Source: Atopobiaceae bacterium UBA7016
Lineage (GTDB): Bacteria > Actinomycetota > Coriobacteriia > Coriobacteriales > Atopobiaceae
Length of the DNA: 5,460 nt
Assembly (NCBI GenBank): GCA_002449555.1
Contig: DJXA01000178.1
Location: forward strand, 1 to 5,460
Direction: 5' to 3'
Made by a program: the position numbers and the translations under genes. Shown here in pieces: positions 1 through 5,460 of this stretch; the first letter of the stretch is position 1; the number at the start of each line of letters is the position of its first letter. Under the pieces are notes generated by a model. That model worked only from the letters and a program-made list of their open reading frames with translations. It was not told the origin of the DNA and ran no database searches.

Positions 1-1
1 T

Positions 2-45
2 GATTGTCCCGCCTGCGTGGGTTGCTGTTGTTATACTGGACAATC
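2..45 (+). promoter_or_regulatory. Candidate promoter and operator upstream of the MATE gene
   Basis: The leader before the transporter contains a good -10-like hexamer, TATACT, at 32-37. No convincing -35 box lies 16-18 bases upstream; TTGTCC at 4-9 is 22 bases away, too far for a standard promoter. The hexamer lies between the arms of a perfect 8-bp inverted repeat, GATTGTCC at 2-9 and GGACAATC at 38-45, the right arm starting immediately after it. That layout would suit a regulator binding around the -10 region and controlling the efflux gene. This is inference from position only; no regulator gene is in the window, and an 8-bp repeat with a 28-base spacer could arise by chance. Confidence 0.35.
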
Positions 46-73
46 GTGTGTCAATTGGTGGTGAGGAGCGCGC

Positions 74-1489
74 GTGGCAAAGGCTGCGTTGGACATAGAG
101 GCGCTGCGCAACGGCGCGACGCCGACGCGCAGGCAGATGGCCTGGACGGTGCTCGTCATGAGCCTGCCCGCCATCCTGGCCGAGCTCTCCACCACGCTCA
201 TGCAGTACATTGACGCTTCTATGGTGGGAAGCCTTGGCGCGCACGCCACCGCGTCGATCGGCATCGTGGAGTCCACCATCTGGCTGCTCGACGGCCTGGC
301 AGGCTGCGTGGCGGCTGGCTTTACCGTGCAGGTAGCGCAGCTGGTTGGCGCTGGTCGCGACGAGGATGCGCGCAACGTGTTCAGGCAGGGTCTGGTGGTG
401 TCGCTCCTCTTTGGCGCGGCGCTTGCGTTGGGCGGGGTGCTCGTGTCCAGCAGCCTGCCCGTCTGGCTGGGTGCCGATCCCGCGCTTTACGTTGATGCAT
501 CGCACTACTTCCGCATCTGCTCGTGCGCAATCATACCGGTGGCCCTGGCGCGCCTAGGCACGGGCATGCTGCAGTGCAGCGGCGATATGCGCACGCCGTC
601 GGTGCTCAACGTGCTGTGTTGCGTGCTGGACGTGTGCTTCAACTCGTTGCTCATCCGCTCGGGATGGGACCTGACCTTGGGCTCGTTTACGCTATCGGTT
701 CCCGGCCTGGGTCTGGGAACGCCTGGCGCAGCGTTGGGAACATTGCTTGCCCAGGCGGTGACGGCGGCACTGCTTCTGTGGTTTGCGATGACGAGGTCAG
801 AGCGGCTGGCGCTGCGTGAGCGTGGCACGTGGGTTCCGCAGGTCAAGACCATGCGGCCCGCGTGGACGGTCTCGTGGCCCATGCTGCTGGAGCGCGTCGT
901 GACCAGCTCTGCCTACGTGGCGTGCACGGCCATCGTGGCGCCGCTCGGCGTGGCAGCGGTGGCAGCCAACTCGCTGGCCATCACGGCCGAGGCGGTCTGC
1001 TACATGCCGGGCTATGGCATCGAGGTTGCGGCCACTACCATTGTGGGTCAGGCCGTGGGTGCCAAGCGGCGCGATCTGGCGCGCTCGTTTGCGCGGCTCT
1101 CCACGGTGTTGGGCATGCTCGTCATGACGGCGTCCGGCGCGTTGATGTTTGCCTTCGCGCCGCACATCATGGCCATGCTGACACCGGACGCCACGGTTCG
1201 CGCGCTGGGAGCGCAGGTCCTGCGTATCGAGGCCTTCGCCGAGCCGCTCTTTGCTGCCTCCATGGTGGTTGCCGGCGCCCTGCGTGGTGCGGGCGACACG
1301 CTCATCCCCAGCGTCTTTTGTCTGGCGTCCATGTGGGGCGTGCGCATCCCGCTGATGGCGCTGGCCGCGCCGCGCTGGGGCCTGGTGGGCGTATGGTGTG
1401 CGATGGCGTTTGAGCTCTGCGTGCGCGGTGCGCTCTTCCTGGTACGGCTCCTGCGCGACCGCTGGCTTGACCACGCGCTGTGGGAGTAG
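74..1489 (+). CDS. MATE-family multidrug/cation antiporter (NorM/DinF type)
   Basis: Integral membrane exporter of the MATE family, whose members expel cationic drugs or metabolites in exchange for Na+ or H+. The 471-residue length is usual for a twelve-helix MATE protein, and the sequence is hydrophobic throughout with short charged loops. The two-lobed internal duplication is visible: QLVGAGRDEDAR (89-100) matches QAVGAKRRDLAR (326-337), and GMLQCSGDMRTPS (164-176) matches GALRGAGDTLIPS (401-413), about 237 residues apart in both cases. The N-terminal YIDASMVGSLG (45-55) fits the first-helix family motif. The GTG at 74 was chosen because GAGGAG (63-68) lies five bases before it and the first helix then begins near residue 22. 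It is a single gene, followed after ten bases by the palindromic element. Transport substrate and coupling ion cannot be read from the sequence. Confidence 0.93.
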   Translation: MAKAALDIEALRNGATPTRRQMAWTVLVMSLPAILAELSTTLMQYIDASMVGSLGAHATASIGIVESTIWLLDGLAGCVAAGFTVQVAQLVGAGRDEDARNVFRQGLVVSLLFGAALALGGVLVSSSLPVWLGADPALYVDASHYFRICSCAIIPVALARLGTGMLQCSGDMRTPSVLNVLCCVLDVCFNSLLIRSGWDLTLGSFTLSVPGLGLGTPGAALGTLLAQAVTAALLLWFAMTRSERLALRERGTWVPQVKTMRPAWTVSWPMLLERVVTSSAYVACTAIVAPLGVAAVAANSLAITAEAVCYMPGYGIEVAATTIVGQAVGAKRRDLARSFARLSTVLGMLVMTASGALMFAFAPHIMAMLTPDATVRALGAQVLRIEAFAEPLFAASMVVAGALRGAGDTLIPSVFCLASMWGVRIPLMALAAPRWGLVGVWCAMAFELCVRGALFLVRLLRDRWLDHALWE

Positions 1490-1499
1490 CTCCGCAGAA

Positions 1500-1609
1500 G
1501 CGAATGTTGACATGGCTGACCGTTTTCCGGTCAACAACAACAGGGGGACGGTGCGGGCCGTCCCCCTGCTGTTATTGACCGGAAACCGGCCAGCCATGTC
1601 AACATTCGC
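1500..1609. repeat. 110-bp near-perfect palindromic element (REP/BIME- or MITE-like)
   Basis: The arms 1500-1551 and 1558-1609 are inverted complements at 48 of 52 positions, with a six-base centre TGCGGG (1552-1557). Mismatched pairs are 1519/1590, 1523/1586, 1535/1574 and 1540/1569. The centre is a GC-rich 11-bp stem, CAGGGGGACGG (1541-1551) with its complement at 1558-1568. Each arm also carries its own hairpin: TGACCG/CGGTCA in the left arm (1517-1533) and TGACCGG/CCGGCCA in the right arm (1576-1592, one mismatch). It fills the gap between the convergent MATE and peptidase genes and overlaps the last codons of the latter. No T-run follows the stem on either strand, so it is not a classical intrinsic terminator, though it could still block or stabilise convergent transcript ends. 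It encodes no credible protein and no transposase is nearby. It may be a non-autonomous repeat moved by an enzyme encoded elsewhere; that part is inference. Confidence 0.85.
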
Positions 1610-2747
1610 ATAAGGGTGAGAGCATGCAGGCGAGGATGACCTCAAGGCCCTCCGCCAGGCTTTTCTTCTCAATCCACTCGTCGCGCGTGTGCAGAAGCGC
1701 GCCCGTGACGGCACCGATGGTGTTCGCGGGGATGCCGAGCGAAAGCGGGATGTTGGCGTCCGTCGAAGCGGGTGACTGGTCAGGTTCGCGTCTGGTAATG
1801 CTGCGAATGACGTCCAGGTGGCGCTCGGTGAGGCGCTGGAGGCCATCGTCCTCGAAGGGTGCGCTACCAGGACGAATGCCGATGGTCTCCACGGCGATCT
1901 CCACGCCGTCATGCCGGTGCGCTTCGACGATGCCGTCCAGAACCGTGCGCATCTGGGCAAGCGCCTGCTCAGAGGTGGAGCGATACTCATAGAGCACCGA
2001 GGCCTCGGCAGCGATGGAGTTGACGGTGGTGCCGCCCTCGATGCGGCCCACGTTGTAGGTGATGGTCTCGTCGGGAAGCGTGACGTGGTAGAGGTCGTCC
2101 ACCAGCGTGCACAGCTCCGCGATAGCGTTGGGCCTGCCAAAGTCGTGGTAGGAGTGGCCGCCCTGTGTCCGCACCGTGATGCGGAAGCGATGCGAGCCCA
2201 CGGCGGTCGAGATGCATTGGGGCAGGTAGAGGTCAAACGAGGTGAACTCCCTGATGCGCTGGCCGTACGTTTGGAAGATGGCGCGGGTACCGTCGAGGTT
2301 TCCGAGGCCCTCCTCGCAGGAGTTGGCTACAACCAGCACGCCCGAGCCCTGCGGCAGTGCCTCGGGATGGGCGAGCAGCCACTTGGTTGCCATGAGCAGG
2401 CCCACGAGGTTTGCCGTGTCGTCGCCGACGCCCGGGGCAAAGAGCCGCTCGTCGTCCTCCGTAAGGGGAAGCTTGTCCGTGTCATCGAACACCACATCGG
2501 TATGGGCGGCGAAGGCGAGAAGCGCGGGCGCGTCAGGGTCCCCAAGAAGACAGGTGACGTTCTTCGCCCCGTCTACCTGCACGTTATTCGCGCCGTGGTC
2601 ACGGAGCCAGGCTGCCACGAAGGCCGCCCTGCGGTCTTCGTGGTGCGATGGCGCCGGAATGCGGGCAAGCGTACGCAAGAGTTCGAGCTCTTCCTCGTAG
2701 CTCTCGAGCGCATAGTCATGCACAAGGTGCCTCAACGCGTCGTCCAC
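1599..2747 (-). CDS. M20-family metallopeptidase (zinc-dependent, PepT/carboxypeptidase-like)
   Basis: Cytoplasmic-type di-zinc amidohydrolase of peptidase family M20, which removes residues from small peptides or N-acyl amino acids. From the GTG start the protein has 382 residues, normal for the family. All expected metal-site motifs are present: AAHTDVV (H82, D84), GVGDDT (D109/D110), CEEGLGN (E145 as general base, E146 as ligand), a probable ligand at D172 (FDLYLP), and the C-terminal LLHTRDEW (H353). GGHSYHDFGRPN (196-207) belongs to the inserted dimerisation domain. STDANIPLSLGIP (328-340) is the usual late motif. The GTG at 2747 is preferred because GAGGAG (2754-2759) precedes it by six bases; the frame stays open for 30 more codons upstream, but that stretch is arginine-rich and unlike the family. 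The last residues C-E-C and the stop codon are encoded by the palindromic element. There is no signal peptide. The exact substrate is unknown. Confidence 0.92.
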   Translation of the reverse strand: MDDALRHLVHDYALESYEEELELLRTLARIPAPSHHEDRRAAFVAAWLRDHGANNVQVDGAKNVTCLLGDPDAPALLAFAAHTDVVFDDTDKLPLTEDDERLFAPGVGDDTANLVGLLMATKWLLAHPEALPQGSGVLVVANSCEEGLGNLDGTRAIFQTYGQRIREFTSFDLYLPQCISTAVGSHRFRITVRTQGGHSYHDFGRPNAIAELCTLVDDLYHVTLPDETITYNVGRIEGGTTVNSIAAEASVLYEYRSTSEQALAQMRTVLDGIVEAHRHDGVEIAVETIGIRPGSAPFEDDGLQRLTERHLDVIRSITRREPDQSPASTDANIPLSLGIPANTIGAVTGALLHTRDEWIEKKSLAEGLEVILACMLSPLCEC

Positions 2748-2885
2748 CGGGGTCTCCTCACGCCTTCGCAAACGGTTGGTCGCTGGGTATTGTACGCCCG
2801 TTCGCCGAGGTACGAGGCCTGACTGACGGCTTTGCAAACGCCGCGTCGTACGATGGGAGCATCGCCTTGAGGATGGGAGAACGCC
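2748..2885. promoter_or_regulatory. Divergent intergenic control region between peptidase and DUF2804 genes
   Basis: This 138-bp gap must hold the start signals for both flanking genes. For the peptidase, a -10-like TACAAT is read on the minus strand at 2794-2789, but no good -35 box lies at the right distance. For the rightward gene, TACGAT at 2849-2854 is the best -10 candidate, again without a standard -35; its ribosome site is GGGAGA at 2875-2880. Possible protein-binding sites are a 14-bp direct repeat with two mismatches (2761-2774 and 2827-2840, both ending GCAAACG), an 8-bp palindrome TTTGCAAA (2831-2838), an inverted pair GTACGA/TCGTAC (2810-2815 and 2846-2851), and a small hairpin CGATG/CATCG at 2851-2864. 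The promoter assignments are weak; the repeats are plain in the sequence. Confidence 0.4.
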
Positions 2886-3926
2886 ATGTCAGAGCACCTG
2901 ATTACCGGTTCCGGTCCGCTTCTCGATGAGGAAGGGCGCCTGCGCGAGCCTGGCTATGCGCTGAGGCCGCCGTTTGACTACGCCCATGACCAGATTGCTG
3001 CGCCTGCGTGGCGCATCAAGGATTGGGATTACTACCTTGTGCAGGACGCCCACTACGCCGTGGCGCTCACGTTCTCTGACCTGGGCTACATTGGCCTGAT
3101 CTCGGCCGCGGTGCTCGACTTGGACGCGCCGGCACACCAGACCACGAGCGAGCTCGTGCTGTTCCCCATGGGGCGGATGGGCCTGCCCGCCAGCTCTGAG
3201 GTGGGGGACATCGACTGGCAGAACAAGCGCTGCAGCGTGAAGTTTGCGCATGTGGAAGGCGGGCGCCGGCTGAGCTTTGCCATGCAGCGCTTCGTGGACG
3301 ACAAAGACCTCGAGGTGGAGCTTCTGCTAAGCGAGGAGCCACGTGACTCCATGGTGATCGTGACGCCGTGGAAAGAGAACGAGCGCGCCTTCTACTACAA
3401 CCGCAAGATCATTGGCATGCAGGCGCGTGGCGGCTTTCGGGTGGGAGAGCTCTTCCACGAGTTTGACGGTGCCGAGGCGGTGGGCCTGCTTGACTGGGGC
3501 CGCGGCGTCTGGACGTACGACAACACGTGGTACTGGAGCGCCGCGATGGGCTGGCAGGCGGGCCGCGTGATTGGCTTCAATCTGGGCTACGGCTTTGGCG
3601 ACACCTCTGCTGCCAGCGAAAACATCATGTTCGTGGACGGCGTGGGCCACAAGCTGGGCCGCGTGGCCTTCGACATCCCCGCGCATGAGGACGGCTCGTT
3701 TGACTACCTCAAGCCGTGGCACATCCTGGACGATGAGGGGAGGCTTGACCTCGCGTTTACGCCCTCGCTCGACCGCTGCGACCTCATTGACGTGCTGAAT
3801 ATGGTGGTGAGCGACCAGCATCAGGTGTTCGGCACCTTTGACGGCTCGGTGGTGTTGGACGACGGCAAGATTCTGGCGATTGACGGGCTGCGCGGCTTTG
3901 CCGAGCACGTGCACAACAAGTACTGA
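2886..3926 (+). CDS. DUF2804 family protein, function unknown
   Basis: The 346-residue protein is recognised as DUF2804, an uncharacterised family, from its late conserved block: DWGRGVWTYDNTWYW (203-217), FNLGYGFGDTS (231-241) followed by the E-N of SEN (245-246), HKLGRVAFDIP (255-265) and QVFGTFDGSV (313-322). It has many aromatic residues and alternating polar/hydrophobic stretches, which suits a mostly beta-strand, barrel-like fold; that is an inference, as is any ligand-binding role. There is no signal peptide or membrane helix, so it is probably cytoplasmic. The length matches my recollection of the family (about 330-350). The ATG at 2886 is supported by GGGAGA (2875-2880) five bases upstream and by the absence of a better start. 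It is transcribed away from the peptidase and ends four bases from the stop of the convergent synthase-like gene. No catalytic residues can be assigned. Confidence 0.82.
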   Translation: MSEHLITGSGPLLDEEGRLREPGYALRPPFDYAHDQIAAPAWRIKDWDYYLVQDAHYAVALTFSDLGYIGLISAAVLDLDAPAHQTTSELVLFPMGRMGLPASSEVGDIDWQNKRCSVKFAHVEGGRRLSFAMQRFVDDKDLEVELLLSEEPRDSMVIVTPWKENERAFYYNRKIIGMQARGGFRVGELFHEFDGAEAVGLLDWGRGVWTYDNTWYWSAAMGWQAGRVIGFNLGYGFGDTSAASENIMFVDGVGHKLGRVAFDIPAHEDGSFDYLKPWHILDDEGRLDLAFTPSLDRCDLIDVLNMVVSDQHQVFGTFDGSVVLDDGKILAIDGLRGFAEHVHNKY

Positions 3927-3930
3927 GGCC

Positions 3931-4704
3931 TTAGCGGTCGGAGCTGTCGAGCGCCTCTGCGAGCGAGAATGAACCGCTGGTAGCGAAGACCACGTTGTTG
4001 TCAGGCAGCCGTGGCTCGTCGGCGCCGAGGGAAATGGTCTTCACCTGAGAGAAGACACGCCCCAGTGCCGCTTCCACCGTGCGAAGCGGCTTGGCGTGCC
4101 AGCCGGTGCGCGCTGACACCACGTTGGCCACGTAGATGCCGTCGGTTGCGAGGGCACGCTTGACGAGGGCGAGCCCCGCTTCGCTCATGAGGGCTGCCGT
4201 GGGCTTCTTGGCGGCGAAGAGGTCGTTGGCAATGAGGTCGTACTGACGGCCTTGGGCCACGGCATCCTCGAGAAACGCGACGGCGTCGCCGCATGTGATG
4301 TGGATACGCGCCTGCTCTTGGTCCGTCAGACGATCGAAGAAGAACCACTCCTTGGCGAGGCTGATGACCTGCGGGTCAATCTCAACGACGTCAACCTCGA
4401 CGTCTGCAAGGTGCGTGACCAGGTGCTTGGGGTAGGCAAGTGCGCCGCCGCCCAGCATCAGCGCCCGCGTGATGTCCACGGGGGCACGAAACGCCTGGTC
4501 AAAGGTGCGGTGATACGGAAACGCGAGATCGGTGGGGCCGTAGTCCGCATAGGCCGCGGACTGCCACGTGCCGTTGACGTCCATCACGCGCAGAACGCGG
4601 CCGTCATCGGCTTCCACGTCGTAGACCTTGGTGCGGCCAAACATGGTCTTGACGTTGACGAGGTCCGCATCGTCCGTTCCTCGCAGTTTGTCGAACAAGT
4701 TCAC
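3931..4704 (-). CDS. Spermidine synthase-like (aminopropyltransferase-fold) protein
   Basis: This 257-residue protein has the spermidine synthase/SAM-methyltransferase Rossmann fold. The nucleotide-binding loop LMLGGGALAYP (82-92), the acidic strand end VVEIDP (106-111, E108 and D110) and CGDAVAFL (138-145, D140) are in the family order. The N-terminal part has MDVNGTWQS (41-49), recalling the family DG-x-x-Q element, and FPYHRTF (62-68), recalling its YHE segment. The catalytic loop, usually close to YD-x-I-x-x-DSSDP in true spermidine synthases, here reads YDLIANDLFAAKKP (155-168): one Asp (D161) remains but the SSDP part is lost. The polyamine reaction is therefore uncertain, and a related methyltransferase or other transferase is equally possible. 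The GTG at 4704 is chosen because GAGGAG (4712-4717) lies seven bases before it; an ATG at 4851 in frame would add 49 unlike residues across the neighbouring promoter and gene. Confidence 0.83.
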   Translation of the reverse strand: MNLFDKLRGTDDADLVNVKTMFGRTKVYDVEADDGRVLRVMDVNGTWQSAAYADYGPTDLAFPYHRTFDQAFRAPVDITRALMLGGGALAYPKHLVTHLADVEVDVVEIDPQVISLAKEWFFFDRLTDQEQARIHITCGDAVAFLEDAVAQGRQYDLIANDLFAAKKPTAALMSEAGLALVKRALATDGIYVANVVSARTGWHAKPLRTVEAALGRVFSQVKTISLGADEPRLPDNNVVFATSGSFSLAEALDSSDR

Positions 4705-4774
4705 CGGCGCTCTCCTCAATAGGCGATACCCAGTTATCATATAAGGTGTGGTTAAAAGAGAGAAGGGGGAGGAA
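4705..4774. promoter_or_regulatory. Divergent promoter region between synthase-like and HAD genes
   Basis: This 70-bp gap is clearly richer in A and T than the genes around it. It contains overlapping -10-like hexamers for both directions: TATAAG at 4740-4745 on the plus strand, and TATGAT read from 4741 to 4736 on the minus strand. A short dyad TTAT-CAT-ATAA spans 4734-4744. No clear -35 box was found for either direction. Ribosome sites are GAGGAG for the leftward gene (4712-4717) and AAGGGGG (4763-4769, within AAGGGGGAGG) for the rightward gene. The two promoters would overlap, so the genes may compete for or share a regulator; that is inference. Confidence 0.45.
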
Positions 4775-5434
4775 ATGGTCGAAGGCGTCATCTTTGATAT
4801 GGACGGGTTGATGTTTGACACGGAGCCGCTGTGGACCGACGCGTGGCCCATCGTGCTTCCGGAGTTTGGCTATCCCGAGGTTCCGGCCGAGCTGCCGGAC
4901 GCGTGCCGTGGCTCTGCGGGCGAGGTCACATACCGCATCATTCGCTCCTTCTTGGGCGAGGATGCTCCTGCGCCTGCCATGTGGGTGCGCATGAAGGAAG
5001 AAGTGCACAAGATGCTGGAGAAGGGCGTGGTGAAGAAGCCTGGCTTGGACGAGCTTCTGGCCTTCCTTGCCGAGAACAACATCCCCATGGCGATTGCCTC
5101 CTCGAGTCCACATGACATCATTGAGATGGACCTGAACAATGCCGGCGTGCGTGGCTACTTCACGTTCATCGTCTCGGGCGAGGACGTCGACCGTCCCAAG
5201 CCTGACCCGCAGGTGTTCCAGGTGTCTGCCGAGCGCATGGGTACTGATCCTGCGAAGTCGCTCGTGCTTGAGGACAGCCTGAACGGTGTGCGTGCTGGTG
5301 CCGCGGGCGGCTTCATCACGGTGATGGTCCCCGACATGATTGCGCCGACGGACGAGATCAAGCAGCTTTACACGCGCGAGTGCAGGGACCTGTTTGAGGT
5401 GCGCGACCTGCTTGCGGCTGGAGAGCTGGGCTAA
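4775..5434 (+). CDS. HAD-superfamily subclass IA hydrolase (beta-phosphoglucomutase/phosphatase-like)
   Basis: Soluble 219-residue HAD enzyme, the usual size for subclass IA phosphatases and phosphomutases acting on small phosphorylated metabolites. All four motifs are intact. Motif I is FDMDGLMFDTEP (7-18), with nucleophile D8 and acid/base D10. Motif II is the serine run in IASSS (107-111). Motif III is RPKPDP (140-145, K142). Motif IV is VLEDS (164-168, E166 and D167), which binds Mg2+. The helical cap lies between motifs I and II, about residues 15-85. LEDSLNGVRAGAAGG (165-179) is typical of the beta-phosphoglucomutase-like group. The ATG at 4775 puts the motif-I strand at the very N-terminus as in relatives, with AAGGGGG five bases upstream; an in-frame GTG at 4748 would add nine charged residues encoded by the ribosome site itself. 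The sugar or other substrate cannot be decided from sequence. Confidence 0.92.
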   Translation: MVEGVIFDMDGLMFDTEPLWTDAWPIVLPEFGYPEVPAELPDACRGSAGEVTYRIIRSFLGEDAPAPAMWVRMKEEVHKMLEKGVVKKPGLDELLAFLAENNIPMAIASSSPHDIIEMDLNNAGVRGYFTFIVSGEDVDRPKPDPQVFQVSAERMGTDPAKSLVLEDSLNGVRAGAAGGFITVMVPDMIAPTDEIKQLYTRECRDLFEVRDLLAAGELG

Positions 5435-5442
5435 CGCGTTAG
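5431..5442. repeat. 12-bp perfect palindrome over the HAD stop codon
   Basis: CTAACGCGTTAG is a perfect 12-bp palindrome that includes the HAD stop codon TAA (5432-5434) and ends two bases before the repeat start at 5445. It has no loop, so it would not form a normal RNA hairpin. It could be a protein site or chance; nothing else supports a role. Confidence 0.3.
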
Positions 5443-5444
5443 TT

Positions 5445-5460
5445 GCGAATGTTGACATAG
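5445..5460. repeat. Probable start of a second copy of the palindromic element (cut by window end)
   Basis: Fourteen bases, GCGAATGTTGACAT (5445-5458), are identical to the outer end of the element at 1500-1513; the next bases are AG here and GG there. It begins ten bases after the HAD stop, exactly the distance between the MATE stop and the first element. The rest lies outside the window, so only the tip is seen. A 14-base identity at the same gene-relative position is unlikely to be chance, but the copy cannot be confirmed from these bases. Confidence 0.6.

Noticed and set aside
4..213. 69-residue open frame overlapping the start of the MATE gene
   Set aside because: It overlaps the well-supported MATE start in another frame, is Arg/His/Ala-rich, and has no ribosome site.
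1500..1609. Ordinary Rho-independent terminator
   Set aside because: Neither strand has a T-run after the GC-rich stem, and the paired region is far longer than a terminator needs. A role in ending transcription is still possible.
1500..1609. Invertible phase-variation switch
   Set aside because: Only six bases lie between the arms, so inversion would change nothing useful, and no recombinase gene is visible.
797..2236. 479-residue open frame on the minus strand across MATE gene, element and peptidase
   Set aside because: It is antisense to the MATE gene and out of frame with the peptidase. Its composition is low-complexity (Arg, Ala, His, Ser-rich), as expected in GC-rich DNA, and it shows no family motif and no ribosome site.
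1818..2822. 334-residue open frame on the plus strand opposite the peptidase
   Set aside because: It is the complement of a gene with all M20 metal-site motifs; the long frame is a by-product of high GC and rare stop codons.
4748..4774. Upstream GTG start for the HAD protein
   Set aside because: It would translate the ribosome binding site into nine charged residues ahead of motif I, whereas HAD relatives start right at the first strand as with the ATG at 4775.
4604..5458. 284-residue minus-strand open frame starting inside the second repeat tip
   Set aside because: It is antisense to the complete HAD gene and crosses the promoter region. The ATG comes from the repeat tip and there is no recognisable protein family.
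5452..5458. TTGACAT at the window end as a -35 promoter box
   Set aside because: The same bases occur in the repeat tip at 1507-1513, so the repeat explains them. The sequence downstream is not available to look for a -10 box.

Overview
This is a gene-dense, GC-rich bacterial chromosomal window. It holds five protein-coding genes, one complete structured inverted-repeat element, and what looks like the first bases of a second copy of that element. Three of the five genes start with GTG, and GAGGAG-type ribosome binding sites sit 5 to 7 bases upstream of those starts. The base composition, start usage and protein families suggest a high-GC Gram-positive bacterium. My best guess is Coriobacteriia (an Olsenella/Atopobium/Collinsella-like actinobacterium), but this is an inference from style, not a match.

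Layout, left to right. A short leader with a candidate promoter precedes a MATE-family multidrug efflux transporter (74-1489, +). Ten bases after its stop is a 110-bp near-perfect palindrome (1500-1609), which also overlaps the 3' end of a convergent M20-family metallopeptidase (1599-2747, -). A 138-bp divergent intergenic region follows, then a DUF2804-family protein of unknown function (2886-3926, +). That gene runs tail to tail, with only four bases between stop codons, into a spermidine-synthase-fold protein (3931-4704, -). A 70-bp AT-richer divergent region leads to a HAD-superfamily phosphatase or mutase-like hydrolase (4775-5434, +). Ten bases after the HAD stop, the last 16 bases of the window begin with the same 14 bases that open the 110-bp element.

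Every gene lies on the opposite strand from its neighbour, so no operon is visible and no shared pathway can be argued. The set reads as single-gene housekeeping or accessory units: drug or metabolite export, peptide hydrolysis, phosphate-ester hydrolysis, a polyamine-synthase-like enzyme and one uncharacterised family. The strongest candidate for something undescribed is the 110-bp element. It can fold as one long hairpin or as several small ones, its arms pair better in the minus-strand RNA, it encodes the last residues and stop of the peptidase, and it appears to recur at an identical distance behind another gene's stop codon.
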